DNA of 27,947 nt from Euprymna scolopes (taxonomy: Eukaryota; Mollusca; Cephalopoda; Sepiida; Sepiolidae), in NCBI GenBank assembly GCA_024364805.1, contig CM044518.1, positions 20,138,045-20,165,991 on the forward strand, read 5' to 3'. The position numbers were made by a program, and so were the translations under genes. Positions 10,399 through 22,142 of this stretch are shown piece after piece (positions within the stretch are counted from its first letter, which is position 1; each line of letters opens with the position of its first letter). The notes beneath the pieces were generated by a model, which was given only the letters and a program-made list of their open reading frames with translations, was not told where the DNA came from and did no database searches.

Positions 10399-11110
10399 GC
10401 GATCAGGATCATCCCTGAACAGTATGTGATCTTCCTCATTATCCTCAGAATCAGAAGAGGTATAACAGGGTTGGATATCTGTTACATGACGTGATACACA
10501 ATTAATCAACATGGTCTGAGGACTTATGATTTTGTCGATTTTTCCTCTGCAAAATTTTACAGTGCACCCAGCATTGGGGGTTTTACCCAAACACGGTCTT
10601 TTACTTGATATAGTGTATTGACCACGCTAACCACTGATGGTGTGACATCAATTCCTTTTATAGGCTGTTCATAGCGGTAAATCCCATTAGCTGGTGAAGT
10701 TTTTGGTGTTGCATCATCCTTTGGTGTCACATTATACAAGTGCACAGCTTCTGGAATAGAACACTGTATCCTGCCCGCAATTCTTTTAATGGTGCGGTGA
10801 CGCCGCTCCGCTATACCGTTACCTTCTCGAAAATATGCACATCGGTAACGCATTCTAATCCCCCATTCCTGCGTAAATTTCTGAAATTCTTGACATCGAA
10901 ACGTAGTGGCGTTATCAGTCAGAATTTCCAGCGGGGCACCACGTTAAAAAAAGACAGCTCTCAACTGTCGTATAATGCTAGATACATCCTGTCGTGCCAA
11001 CACATCGTCAATTTTAACGCCAATGACCGGTAATCCTGTGTTTATGTGTTGGCAAGAGGCAAGGGTGGCGATAGTACCTTGCCCCCAATGTCGTTTCCCG
11101 AACAGTTGCG
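10195..11110 (-). mobile_element. Ty3/gypsy-type LTR retrotransposon fossil: integrase region
   Basis: The minus strand carries the second half of a retroviral-type DDE integrase core, recognised by the family motif GNGI.ER..HRTIKR and the following SIPEAVHLYNVTPKD. Downstream is a C-terminal DNA-binding-like region (ISPQTMLIN...SRHVTDIQP) and an acidic then basic tail. Upstream, weaker matches reach about 11110. Gag, protease, reverse transcriptase and RNase H are not seen next to it. The copy is broken, with several interruptions, and looks old. Family assignment rests on motif recall and could be another LTR lineage. Confidence 0.8.
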
Positions 11111-11282
11111 AGATATGTGCCCATACTTATTGCAGCGAGAGAATAAGTTGAACGCGTTTTTCCTGAAATGGAAACGGACTGATAATTGTACATATGTAAC
11201 ATTTTGTAACTTTTTACTGAATTAATTATAATAGACTACCGAGATCTGCATTTGTCGTTTCTTCCGCTTGGAAATGTGAATT

Positions 11283-11600
11283 GTGTTCTTTTCAGCAAAA
11301 GTCGACTATCAACCCAGCGATGAAAACAACGATTTCTGTAGTGACAGAATCTTCAAAAATTCGCTCGAAGAGGCGATTCCGACACGCGAGTGTACCTGCC
11401 AAAGACCTCCCGACAGCCCAGCCAGCGGTGAGAGCAACTACTCCGGCGACGAAAGAATCTCATAAAGGTATCTCTGAAGAAGGACGATCATGATTTTTCT
11501 GACCTGAACGGGGACAACGGAAACACTAGTCTGTATGCGCATATTCCAAAGAAGTGTCGATTTTTCAGAACCACGTCTGGTTTATGCTCATATCACTTTT
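11283..11600 (+). other. exon-like open stretch, unassigned
   Basis: An acceptor-like CTTTTCAG precedes an open frame rich in Asp, Glu and Ser (DENNDFCSDRIFKN, then SPASGESNYSGDE) that ends near 11463. A second frame stays open beyond it to about 11600. Base composition is closer to coding than that of the flanks. I do not recognise a family. It could be a decayed exon or part of the neighbouring transposon. Confidence 0.25.
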
Positions 11601-11695
11601 TATTGTGGTCTAATCCCTAGAGTTTGCATATATTGCCGTGTAGAATCTAAGCGACTTTGTTGCGTCTTTTTTTATATTGTTGAACTAGCACATAG

Positions 11696-11735
11696 CAATA
11701 ATAATAATATTAATAATAATAATAATAATAATATT
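11696..11735. repeat. (AAT)n microsatellite
   Basis: A run of AAT/TAA triplets with one interruption (ATATTAATAAT). Confidence 0.95.
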
Positions 11736-11785
11736 AGCAGAGCACTAGATATTCTGCAGTAGTCTGCTTAATCTTGGTTATATTG

Positions 11786-12425
11786 CTAAATTATACCCTT
11801 CTTTGATGCCAATGTCTCTTTTTTCCAAATGCAATATACCAACACTGGTTTCTGCAGGGTAGAACGGTCAAGTAACGTCTTAAAACTAAAAATAAACAAC
11901 ACTACAGCTTCGGAAACAGGGAGCATTCTTTTTTCACAAGTGTCGGGGAGCTCGGCGAATACTCGGCGGATGACACGAGGCAGACTGGCTTTCGTGTAGT
12001 GTAATGTCATGTTGGTGATATTCCCGACGTATACCCAAAAGGAGTACTCCAGCCGGTTTAGGTTTGGGAGAAAGTGGGCAGTAGTAAAAGGGTACAAAAT
12101 TGTAGCCCTCTTTCCCAAGCAAAGCGTGTGTCTCTTTGCACATTTGGACAGACCTCGAGTCCTGTTGGCACGCCCTGGGTGTGCTAGCAGCCACATAATT
12201 TCACAGTCTTCAGCACATTCAGGTACACTTTGGTGTTGACTTTCAAGCCTACTTTGAAGATGTAAGGTAGCATGGTGTATCCCTCCGTTGAAACATCTCA
12301 CTCGGGGCGTAAAATTCGTTTTCATCACGTTGGGCATGCCTCTATCATTCGTGACATATAATGATCCCGTTTTCAAAACTTGGATCGATAGAGAGTATGA
12401 GCAATTCAGTTCCGACCTCATTAGT
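11786..12425 (-). mobile_element. mariner-type transposase relic
   Basis: Three minus-strand frames together show the mariner order. EGYTMLPYIFKVGLKVNTKV and YLNVLKTVKL (about 12283-12195) match the stretch before the second catalytic Asp. ACQQDS (about 12170-12150) matches the QQDSAPAH motif. LPNLNRLEYSFWVYVGN (about 12060-12010) matches the third catalytic block SPDLNPLDYxVW, with the expected Asp replaced by Asn. Mariner transposases cut and paste DNA at TA sites using a DD34D triad. The 211-codon open frame that spans the whole interval is not a gene: it changes register against the homology. The N-terminal helix-turn-helix and both TIRs are not seen. Confidence 0.85.
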
Positions 12426-13835
12426 TGAACTCTGTGTCACTTTCAGACATGATAGCAGGCTCTTATTGCCCTTGTGATTTGTACACAACTGGCCAACAAG
12501 TAGATGGTTTGCACGAAAATATAAAACCGGGTTTTATTAAACGGAAATGGAATCAATTACCTTTACTTATTGCCAACAGTTTTAGACAAAGATATTGTAG
12601 AAATCAGACAAACAGAACAGAGTTCCACAGACGAGCAGTTAAAAGGATTATGGTATGTTTATAGAATCCACGTTTAGGTTTAGACACTGATAGACAATGG
12701 GAAAAATTATAGATGGTGATATTGTTTAGACAATTGTTTTTTGTAGCATGTCGAGCATTTGTCATAAAAATAAGGATAGAGCAGAGACCGGCTCAAAACA
12801 TCTCTGTGAAGAAGAGGTTTGCAGAGAAGAAAAAAGAGCATCACATACTAGATTACAAAGTCAGGATTGGTTGAATTATATGGCGTATATTGCATCTGTT
12901 AATTTTATGGGGATCCGTTGAGATGTATCACACATTATATGATCGTATCAAATTCCATTAAATAAAAGGACATTGGTTATTCCGTTAAAATACCCTTGTA
13001 GGACAGTGCTATGTGTTCTATCTTTCAGACATCCCACCCGAACAAAGCGCTCCCGTATATATCATTGTACAACTTCGGAAAGAAGGGATATATCACTGGG
13101 ATCTTAAATAAGATAGGAATAAAATAAATTTTCTGTGGACTTTTAATTTAGAGGGAATTCATCATCAGATGCAATATATAATAAATACAGTCTGGCATTG
13201 CATAAAGGCGAGCAGTCGAATTTGATTTTGGGAATCTGTTCTAAATGAATATCAAACGTACAAACATGATATTCGATTAAGTTATTATTATATATAATAG
13301 ATTTATATAGTGCATAATCTTGTTGACATATCGATTCCAGTAAGTTCACCGAAAATAAGCAACGTTGAGTCTGGTCAGTAATAAAATGGTTGACCATTTT
13401 GGAATTCCAGGTGCTGTACACACTCTTCACATATCTCGGCATTGTTTACAGTCACCATAGACTTCCCTTTGTTACTGGACTTAGGAAAGGTGTGGCTATG
13501 CGACCGTACCTCGCAATTGCACTAATTACCCTTACAGGGCGTTTACATTGTCTTTCGAGACCGTACAGGAGCTTTTAATATAAAAGTATAGAATAGCTAG
13601 AAGAGCTGGGATTCTATAATGTAATCATTCTGTAGTGCCTTTTCATAATATATCTTATAGATTGCCTATCTCCAAAAGATTTGTAGGAATTTGTGAGAGC
13701 ATTCTTTTTTATTGACCTCCGGTGCAAATGCAGTACCAAATGTAGTTGTGTATCAAATGTGTTTACGATTAATTGTAGTAAGCCATGTGCACGTTGAATG
13801 TAGTTTCAATTTATTATTTTAGATTTTTTTTACCA

Positions 13836-13838
<3 letters not shown>
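12426..13838. other. unassigned stretch with short open frames
   Basis: No family is recognised. Plus-strand short open frames include 12748-12921 (57 residues, MSSICHKNKDRAETGS... ending SVNFMGIR, rich in Lys and Glu), one near 13040-13110 (KALPYISLYNFGKKGYITG), and 13390-13578. A minus-strand frame covers 13442-13143. None has a motif, signal peptide or splice context that I can support. Some may be remains of the element disrupted by the mariner or LTR insertions nearby. Confidence 0.3.

Positions 13839-13926
<88 letters not shown>
13839..13926. repeat. (TA)44 microsatellite
   Basis: An uninterrupted TA run of about 88 bases. Confidence 0.97.
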
Positions 13927-13929
<3 letters not shown>

Positions 13930-14102
13930 CTTTCATTGTATGTAATTGCAAAGCAAAAGTGTTACACTTAAGGTTTTACACCTGATTCTGAGAAAATAAA
14001 AAAAAGTTCCAAATTCATAATTGGGCGTGAAGATTTTAAAAGAACACGGTAATAATTGATAACGTCTGTACGATCTTAACATAGTTTGTGTTATTATAGT
14101 TA

Positions 14103-14175
14103 TGCTATTATTATTATTATTATTATTATTTTTAATAATAATAATAATATTAATAATAATAATAATATATTATTA
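14103..14175. repeat. (TTA)n / (AAT)n palindromic microsatellite
   Basis: A TTA run passes through a TTTTTAA junction into an AAT run and then back to ATTATT. The first two halves are complementary, so the tract can fold on itself. Confidence 0.93.
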
Positions 14176-14820
<645 letters not shown>

Positions 14821-14840
14821 TTACTGTACATCTCTATATA

Positions 14841-14872
14841 CACTGCGTGTCAAATTCTAAACGAGATAACAT
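14841..14872 (+). repeat. left terminal inverted repeat
   Basis: CACTGCGTGTCAAATTCTAA and the following ACGAGATAAC pair imperfectly with the right end. The flanking TA at 14839-14840 is the expected target dinucleotide. Confidence 0.7.
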
Positions 14873-15025
14873 TTTTTACCAGTTTCAGACAGTTACCGGT
14901 AGTTTCGTATCAAAAACTTCGGAAATGTTGAGAATGCTGAGCTACGCGTAGTTAAATTTTCGGTCTGTTACGCGCAATGTAAACAACTTGACATTATAAA
15001 CAAGGCAGTGTGTTTCGTCAATAAA

Positions 15026-16050
15026 ATGGGTTGTAAAGGTGGTTTTAGTAGTTCTGAAAAGCGTACTATTACAGAAGAGCTAGCGAAAGGTAAAATTACC
15101 ATTGAAATATAGAACATGATAGGAAGGTCTCATCAATCTGTGAAAAACTTTGTCAAGGACCCTACAAAAGTATGTAACAGAGAACTGATAAAGAAAAATC
15201 TGGAGTTGTTTCACGCTTTTCTCTACTCCAACTTAAACGTGGCGTTGTTAATAACACTAGGCAGACAAGTTGAGAAGTCTTTCATCAAGCCTGATTGAAT
15301 AATCTCTCATAAAGTACTCGCTGTTGCCTTCTTAACGAAGTGGCACAGTCTGTCAAGTCTGTGACAAAGCCTCCATTAAAGCAACATCACATACAAAACC
15401 GATTGAAATGGGCAGAGGACAACATGAAAACGGATTTTTCCAAAGTGTTGTTCACGGATGAAGTGCGTGTCAGTCTTGAGTGTCCAGATGGCAGGAGGTA
15501 GCGATGAGTCATAGATAGTGTTAAAGGCGCCAACGAGGTAGTGGTGGTGGGAAAATGATTTGTGTTGGGATTATCGGAGGTACTTTTAGTTGTCCCATGG
15601 AGAGTCGCAAAATGCGTTAAAATGACGTCATAGCTTTTCAGAAGGGCATACTTTGAACCATGGCTGAAGAAGCAAAGGTTTACGTTCAGAAGAACCATTA
15701 TTTTTATGCAGGATAATGCTCCCTTACATGCAACAAACAAAAGTAAAGAGGGGTTCGGCAGAAATGCTACAAAGAGAAGAAACTATTCTCCGGATATTGA
15801 GAACTGGAAAGACCCCCATCAAAGAAAAGATAATTAAAAATAAATCATTACAACGTTTGTTTCAATAAGAATAGCAGTGAATGCACGTGCAATCGCAAAA
15901 AAAGATCTACGGACGATGGAATGACCTAGCAATTCACCAGATTTTAACCCAATTTAGGACCTCTTTTACAAGTCATTCATAAAAGAAAACAGATCGCATA
16001 TACGCTACTAATTATGCCAACGTAGAAATTGCTATGTAGTTATCGCACAT
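15026..16050 (+). pseudogene. Tc1/Tc3-like transposase pseudogene
   Basis: The start ATG at 15026 follows an AATAAA-like leader. The N-terminus MGCKGGFSSSEKRTI and GRSHQSVKNFV is the paired-type helix-turn-helix that binds the TIR. ENMKTDFSKV, then a TDEVRVSLECPDG stretch near 15457-15493, carries the first catalytic Asp. WLKK and IIFMQDNAPLHA (near 15697-15733) carry the second Asp. SNSPDFNPI followed by a stop codon (near 15928-15957) is the third block, where the family has SPDLNPIE, so the catalytic Glu codon itself has become a stop. Several other stops and frame changes are present, including one inside the first helix-turn-helix (EI-stop-NMIGRS). The protein cannot be made. Confidence 0.9.
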
Positions 16051-16289
16051 TTTCCTTTTTTTAATATTTGAAAATAATTTCAATAAATAATATCGATATA
16101 TTGTGTTTTTCTCAACCTCGTTACTAACCTGACACAGAGAAATCAACAGATATTCTTGTCTTCTGCCATAGTTTCGCCATACTTCATTTAAATACTTTTA
16201 TTTTCCGACTGGAGTTGCTGAATAGTAATAAAAGCAGTTTTAAAAAAGTTAAATGGATTTTATTCACTCGTTCCTAAAATATTTAAAAA

Positions 16290-16319
16290 GTTATAAACTC
16301 TTCAATAATTTGATACGCA

Positions 16320-16322
<3 letters not shown>
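16290..16322 (-). repeat. right terminal inverted repeat
   Basis: GTTATAAACTCTTCAATAAT followed by TTGATACGCAA is the diverged inverse of the left end and is directly followed by (TA)n. Confidence 0.65.
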
Positions 16323-16362
<40 letters not shown>

Positions 16363-16425
16363 CGTGTGTGTCTGTGTGTGTGAGTGTATATATATATATA
16401 TACATATATACATATATATATAGCA
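16319..16425. repeat. (TA)n-(TG)n-(TA)n compound microsatellite
   Basis: A TA run is followed by TG repeats with single-base breaks and then a second TA run. It begins at the right tip of the transposon. Confidence 0.95.
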
Positions 16426-17337
16426 TGTATATTTCTGCAAGTAATGCTGCCTATCTACATTCCTACATGCTTCTGTGCGATATTTTCAGACAAGCAGTGT
16501 CTTCTTGCTTGAGTACGCGATCTATATAAAGATATAGCGCAGATAAATGTATGCATATATGTCATAATAATATACGTATAAATAAATCATACTATAACTA
16601 CTAGCAAACCATTGAACACTTTCTTATAAAAGACCGGGGGGTTGCGGGGTTCCATCTAGGAAACTCTAGTAGTACAGTGTGTGTATGCGAATGTGTGTGT
16701 GTATGTGTGTGTGTTTATTGCACTCGAGTGTATGTTTTGGAGTAATCATATAGACATATGTTCACAGTGGAGTTTACATAGCAGGGGTTTACTTGTGTAT
16801 CCAAGTTCCATGCTTTTACGCATCTATTGAATGTACGCAACTTGTATATATTTATGACTGTGTCCGTATGGATCGTCTAAATATTCTCACTGCCTTAATC
16901 TACAGCTAGTTTTTGGTGGATATCATAGTTCGTGCATGCGAGATTGTTTAGGCTTTAAATCGTCTAGCATCTCTATTTCGAATCGTCTTGTTTTTCTATT
17001 GTTATTCGAATTAATGCGTAGAAAATATTTACGACATTGTGTCTATGATCCTCTAGCCTTCTCATGTTTATATTCAAATATATTAACCGATACAGTTTAA
17101 AAACAGACGTAAAACCTTTAGAATAAAATTTACAACAAGAAAGGTACGGATAACAGTTTTCTTGCGATTTTACATTTGGCAATCAGAGAAACATTCCTGG
17201 ATATATTTGTTCTTATTTAGACGGAAATGATGAAATAACCTGAGGACGTATAGAATTGCAGACATATAGACTCGCACTTTCTGAAAAAAGTTGATAATAA
17301 TGTAGTGAATAAAAGAAAATCCTAATTAAGAAATGTT
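16426..17337. other. anonymous DNA, no gene seen
   Basis: TG-rich words recur near 16675-16715. Otherwise there is no recognisable coding, RNA or transposon signal. Confidence 0.55.
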
Positions 17338-18060
17338 CAGCTGAGCTAGCCCTTGTACTTGGTAAAATCTACAACAAATGCCTGTCTGGATCCTGATTTC
17401 CTAGTAGCTGGTGGATGGCCTCTATAGTAGCCGTGTAAAGGAATTCTGGCGATAGGGCCGACCCTCTAAATTATCGTCCCTTCGCTAAAATTATTGCCAC
17501 TCTAATCAATCCAGCACTAGTCAACCACCTTCAAAGGTGTATCTTCTCTTAGACAAACAGTATGTTTATCTTCTCTTGGGCAAACAGTCTGGATTTAGGC
17601 AATGTCGCTGTACTGTAGATATTTCAGTAGTCATCTTTGAACGCATATATCATGCTCTGGATAATGCTAGTGAAGCCCGAGCTGTAGCGTCCGGATATAT
17701 CCAAGGCCTTTGACATCTCTGTTTTATTCTCGATCGTTGAGCATTGTGTAATTTTAGGACATGATAAAATGCCCCTAGCGTTTCTGGGATGTATGCACAA
17801 CTTGTCTGCAACGAGAGTAGAATACCTGTTTTTACCGAACAGAAATTGAACCCTATCGTATTTTCTAGAGTGAGAATTTTATCGTACCAATCTATAAAAT
17901 GCTGGAACACATTTGAAACTAATCATGTGTAATCCTAAAAGATCACGACGTTTTTTTTTTCTATGAGAGGATCGTTTGGAACGAAGATCAATAGTCTCTA
18001 AGATCTCCCCGTATATAAGGATCGAGAATGGTGCAGGGAAAAATCGTTTTGGTTCTTGCT
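17338..18060 (+). mobile_element. jockey/CR1-type LINE reverse-transcriptase remnant
   Basis: In order and on one strand the sequence shows CSAELALVLGKIYNKCLSGS (17335-17394), then NSGDRADPLNYRPFAKIIA (near 17441-17498), which corresponds to the LINE GDR.dp.NYRPI motif. Next come SGFRQC.CTVDISVVIFERI (near 17588-17650) and YHALDNASEARAV, and then DISKAFD (17693-17713), the motif-A stretch with a catalytic Asp. Weaker matches run to about 18060. Non-LTR retrotransposons of this group copy RNA into DNA at a nicked target. This copy lacks the endonuclease domain, motif C and the 3' tail, and changes frame several times. The exact clade is not resolved. Confidence 0.85.
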
Positions 18061-18789
18061 GGTTATCAGTTTCCTAAATACATGCGAATCTTGGAGAAAA
18101 GAGATTCTCAGCAGGTTCAAAATGACAACGTTTAATTTACCGAGTAAATTTTATATTTGAGAAATAATTCTTTGTATTGCTAATTATAAGACAGACATGC
18201 TACTTATTACCCACCTGTGCAATACTAATACTACAGAAAGTTGTGCTACAATTTTTAGTCGATTGTGACCAATACCTGAGGGTTCTAATAAACGCTAGTG
18301 TCGCTAAAAATTAACATTTACACAAGATAATGTGCCCGTTTTAATCACTTTATTTATCGGTTACATATCTAAATATCTATAAGCTTATAACTAATTTAGA
18401 AGATTTACTATCCATTGTTTTTTTGTGATCGCATCTGCTAATAAATCACCGAGCTAAAGAGAATATCCATTTGATACACACAATGAATCTATGTAAGCCT
18501 TGAAGGTACAAATACGCCATGCCCTTTTCATATATATTTTTCTACGTCATAAAATTCGATCATTAAATAAGAGACTTGTCACTCTCTTACGCATCATCAT
18601 CATCATTATGTTTTCACCTTCATATTTTTCTCTCTTTTGCTCATTCCCCCCTGACGTTGACTTCCTTTCGTTCTATTTTTCTCTGTATTACACTATGAAA
18701 TGACAAAAATTAGGCCTAAAAGTAGACGTACTAGCTAGCATAAAACTAACAAGCTTTCTGAGCGTCACGTTAAATTAAATAAAACACAC
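18061..18789. other. anonymous AT-rich DNA
   Basis: No gene is recognised. A short (ATC)n run lies near 18592-18606. The right part may hold further, unreadable remains of the PLE that becomes recognisable at 18790. Confidence 0.5.
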
Positions 18790-19272
18790 AGTAACTCTAC
18801 TAAAAAGATAATGCTAATCCAACATATGTAAACCCTAAGTCCAATAAACCATCATCAATTATAAAACAGATTCCTTACTCGATCTTAAGTTGATTCAGTA
18901 ATAACTCAAGCGATGAAAATGTATTTAACAGGTCAATCAATATCTACAAAACAATCCTGAAGAATAGTAGATACAAAAATATTGATATTGAATATAAGCA
19001 ACAAAACACCAATAACTATTATGAAATTAAAAATAGAGAAAAAGACATATAATCTGGTATATGGCGCCATACAATCAAATGTTAAAAACAAAAATTAGCA
19101 AGCGAAAAAAGCACCCCCGTAACAAATCCCTTACATATTTTAAATGAAAATAACCTTAAATTATCATACAGATACTGCAAAAATTTACGGATGATAATTT
19201 AAGTACATATAACAAAATATTAAATCAAAGCAATGAAAACAATACGAAAATAAACAATAAAAATTGGTCAAA

Positions 19273-19338
<66 letters not shown>

Positions 19339-19815
19339 CAACTCCGGACAACGAAAACCATTGTAAAACTAATATAGAAATGCAGAAATAAAAACATAAA
19401 TATAAAAATACTAATAATGAACAAGATAAATGCAACTGGAGATCTCGCACACTTTGCCCACTTCAAAATAAATATCTAACCAAAAGCATAGTTAACAAGA
19501 CCACAATATTTGCGAAAGAAAACCCGAATAATAAGAAATAACCACTATATTATGACCAAAAAATTACATTAAAAACACCGAATGTAAACAACACTAGCAA
19601 ACAAATACTGGGAGTTCAAAGAAAGCGGACGTTCGCCGGTCGTCAAATGGAACATAGTAAAACAAGCAAACATATGTAGAGATCTAGACGAGCAATGTAG
19701 ATCATGCCTTCATAAAAAAAATTGCTATCCTATACTTTAAAGACCCCCAACATCAATTAAATTTTAGGAGCGAAAACTGAACAATTATATACACAGGATA
19801 AATTTTACTCTAGGA
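18790..19815 (+). mobile_element. Penelope-like element remnant (PLE-C), 3' half
   Basis: Homology runs in the canonical PLE order. TYVNPKSNKPSSIIKQIPYS (from about 18819) matches the conserved YvN.kSNHP..I.kqiP..I after RT motif 7. REKDIIWYMAPYN (near 19040) matches the R.IIWFNPPY linker motif. KLSYRYCKNL (19158-19187) matches the K.SYSCM.N motif. CNWRSRTLCPL (19431-19463) matches CNCR...CPL in the linker. KYWEFKESG (19604-19630), VKWNIVKQAN and C..C are the C-terminal half of the GIY-YIG endonuclease, and LNNYIHR lies near the end. The reverse-transcriptase catalytic core is absent. It is distinct in sequence from the two copies downstream, so it is probably a separate and older subfamily. 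Confidence 0.85.
19273..19336. repeat. (AAT)n microsatellite inside PLE-C
   Basis: About 20 AAT units fall between the KLSYRYCKN motif and the CNWR motif of the PLE linker. In frame this reads as poly-Asn. It probably grew from an Asn-rich or AAT-rich linker segment after insertion. Confidence 0.95.
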
Positions 19816-19920
19816 TAGCGATACAAAATAATTTTGAAATTTAAATTAACAATAGAAAACAAAGAAAGAAAATAGCGATACATATACATAAATTGTCATA
19901 TATATAATATAACATAAAAT

Positions 19921-20069
<149 letters not shown>

Positions 20070-20187
20070 TATGTTAGCTTGATTGGAAGTGTGAATGCAT
20101 TCGTAAGGAATAAGAGATGGAAAGGTTTACCACTTCAATAACCACCAGAATGAGGTTAATCATCCTGTCGATTAACAATCCGAGCAA

Positions 20188-20484
20188 ATGGAAAATACTA
20201 ATCTCAAAGATGTTCAAGTACAAAGAACAATGGCCAATTACTACCAATTAAAATTATATATGAACCCCAAAATGAACAAGAAAATTGAAAATTTTGAAAA
20301 TGACTTACTTCACCTAATTAAAAATATTCAATTTAAAAAGAACAAAAAATATGTCACACACACCCTTAAAAAGATAAATACATTTTCGAAATCAATATCA
20401 AAAGCCACCAAAATAAATTTATTGTCCCGGCAGATAAAACTAGGGATTTTTATACGATGGATAATTTACAGTATAAAAATCTAA
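20188..20484 (+). pseudogene. PLE-1 N-terminal fragment
   Basis: A 98-residue open fragment rich in Lys, Asn and Ile. The stretch YYQLKLYMNPKMNKKIENFE and KNIQFKKNKKYVT...LKKIN.FSKSI aligns residue for residue with the N-terminal region of PLE-2 (YYRLKTYKNPKRNKDTENFE). This is the region just before the ADKT.NFY motif of PLE reverse transcriptases, which in this copy is shifted out of frame. Confidence 0.85.
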
Positions 20485-20889
20485 TATATAAGGAACTTCA
20501 TAAAATCTATCAAACAACAAATACGCCAGCACTAAATTGAATAAATAAGGAAGCAGAAATAAGTTTTACTAAAATTATAATAGCTAAATACACAGAAATA
20601 ACAGTACCAGCCAACCGGAGATTTTCATTAATGGATCAAATACAAGACTTTAATATAAACCTTGCAATTAGAGTTATTTGCCCCTCCAAATCAGATATAG
20701 AATTAGTTAGAAAAAATATCCAATATATAATTATCCCTAAAATTTTATCCGTAATAAAATACTTACTATTGAAATCTTCCACCCAAGTAATTTATGTGTT
20801 TTAAAACATTAACAATAAAAATAATCTTACATTTATTTCTTTTGACATCGAATCCTTTTACTAATTGAAATCACCAATCCCATTACATA

Positions 20890-21147
20890 ATGGCACGTAA
20901 AATAACTGATATAACACCAGACGAAATAAATCTAATACTATTATCGAGAACGTCTATAAAAACATTTGACAACACATTTTTGATGAGAAACAATTCCCCT
21001 GATCATTTAGACATTTTAATGGTTTCGACCGACTCAGCGTTGGTCTCTGATATTTTTGGCCTTTTCCTCTTAGGTGTAATCCATAAAATACTCCACAAAC
21101 AATTCAAATTTGAGAAGGCCTATACAGAGATAATGCACTCTTCGTAA
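20890..21147 (+). pseudogene. PLE-1 reverse-transcriptase palm fragment
   Basis: An 85-residue open fragment. MARKITDITPDEINLILLSR, then NNSPDHLDILMVSTDSA and DIFGLFLLG, correspond to the PLE pattern in which the substrate-binding stretch ...f.v.MGs.dg...a...gLf.L precedes motif C. The usual MG is MV here. The frame runs out across motif C, which is readable in another frame as YRDN. Confidence 0.85.
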
Positions 21148-22142
21148 TAAACCACACAAGAAGCATTAAGAAAATGCAATGAAATCATTACTTAAATTCT
21201 TTAAAAGTTATAGAAATCGACCCAAATAAAATAGTTAATTTCTTGGACGTAACTTAAATCTCGAAAACTCTACTTTTTACCCCTATCATAAACTAAAGCA
21301 ATTAGTAATATATGCCCATGATGAATCAAACCATACTAATCAATATTGAAATCAATAGTCCTCCAATATCTCTTTAAGAATTTCTAAACTATCTTCTAAC
21401 AATTTTATATTTAACACAAACACAAAATATTATAATGAGGTACTTAAAAACTCAGGATACAAATCACAAATTAAATACCAAAATAAAAATTTTAAAAACA
21501 AGTTACATAGAAAACTACAATAATTATTATAAACCTAAAAAACATATTAACCTGTACCGTGACCATGTCATCCCACATAGCAATGACCAAAAATTTACTT
21601 AATCACAATACAAAACCAAATTATTCAACAGGCATTAGACACAAAGAAACCACAAACCAAAATCAATAAGCGTAAAAACAAACATAGGGAAACCCTACTT
21701 AGCCAGAGAATTCTTTAAAATATTAGAAAAACACTTTAACCCCCCATACGTATAATAAAATCTTTAACAAGAACAAAGTCTAAGTGTCTTATTAAACTAT
21801 GCATACCTACATAAAAAAATAATTAGTTCCAACAATAAAAAAATTATAAAGATACAAAATACAAATATGGACACTATGGCAGGTTGTAAGTTTAGAGACA
21901 AAATAAATGCCCTATACAAGCACTTTCAAAGTAAAATTGTAATTTATAGTTTCGCAGTGTAAGAAACTTTACATATAAATTATATTAATGGCAACCATAC
22001 AACTCCCTCCTCACAGACTTACTCCAGCACACAATTAGTCAATGACAACACCCCCATTAACGAATCTACTATTCAGATACAAACACCATACCAATATTTT
22101 TCTGAATCTAGCTGACAACAAATATTAAACAAAATGCAATTT

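Larger units (their letters stand above)
14841..16322 (+). mobile_element. Tc1/mariner-superfamily transposon, both ends visible
   Basis: The left end CACTGCGTGTCAAATTCTAA (14841-14860) is preceded by TA. The right end, read on the minus strand from about 16320, begins TTGCGTATCAAATTATTGAA and is followed by TA on the plus strand. The shared GCGT.TCAAATT core is about one degenerate TIR apart from the tip. The roughly 1.48 kb length is normal for this superfamily. The insertion lies between TG/TA microsatellites on both sides, in keeping with TA target preference. The transposase inside is dead, and the TIR divergence suggests an old copy. Confidence 0.85.

Noticed and set aside
12009-12239. 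Plus-strand 76-codon open frame across the mariner relic
   Set aside because: The recognisable transposase motifs are all on the minus strand at this place.
15387-15740. Minus-strand 117-codon open frame
   Set aside because: It is antisense to the Tc1/mariner transposase, whose catalytic motifs read on the plus strand.
17650-17910. Minus-strand 86-codon open frame
   Set aside because: It is antisense to the LINE reverse transcriptase motifs, including DISKAFD.
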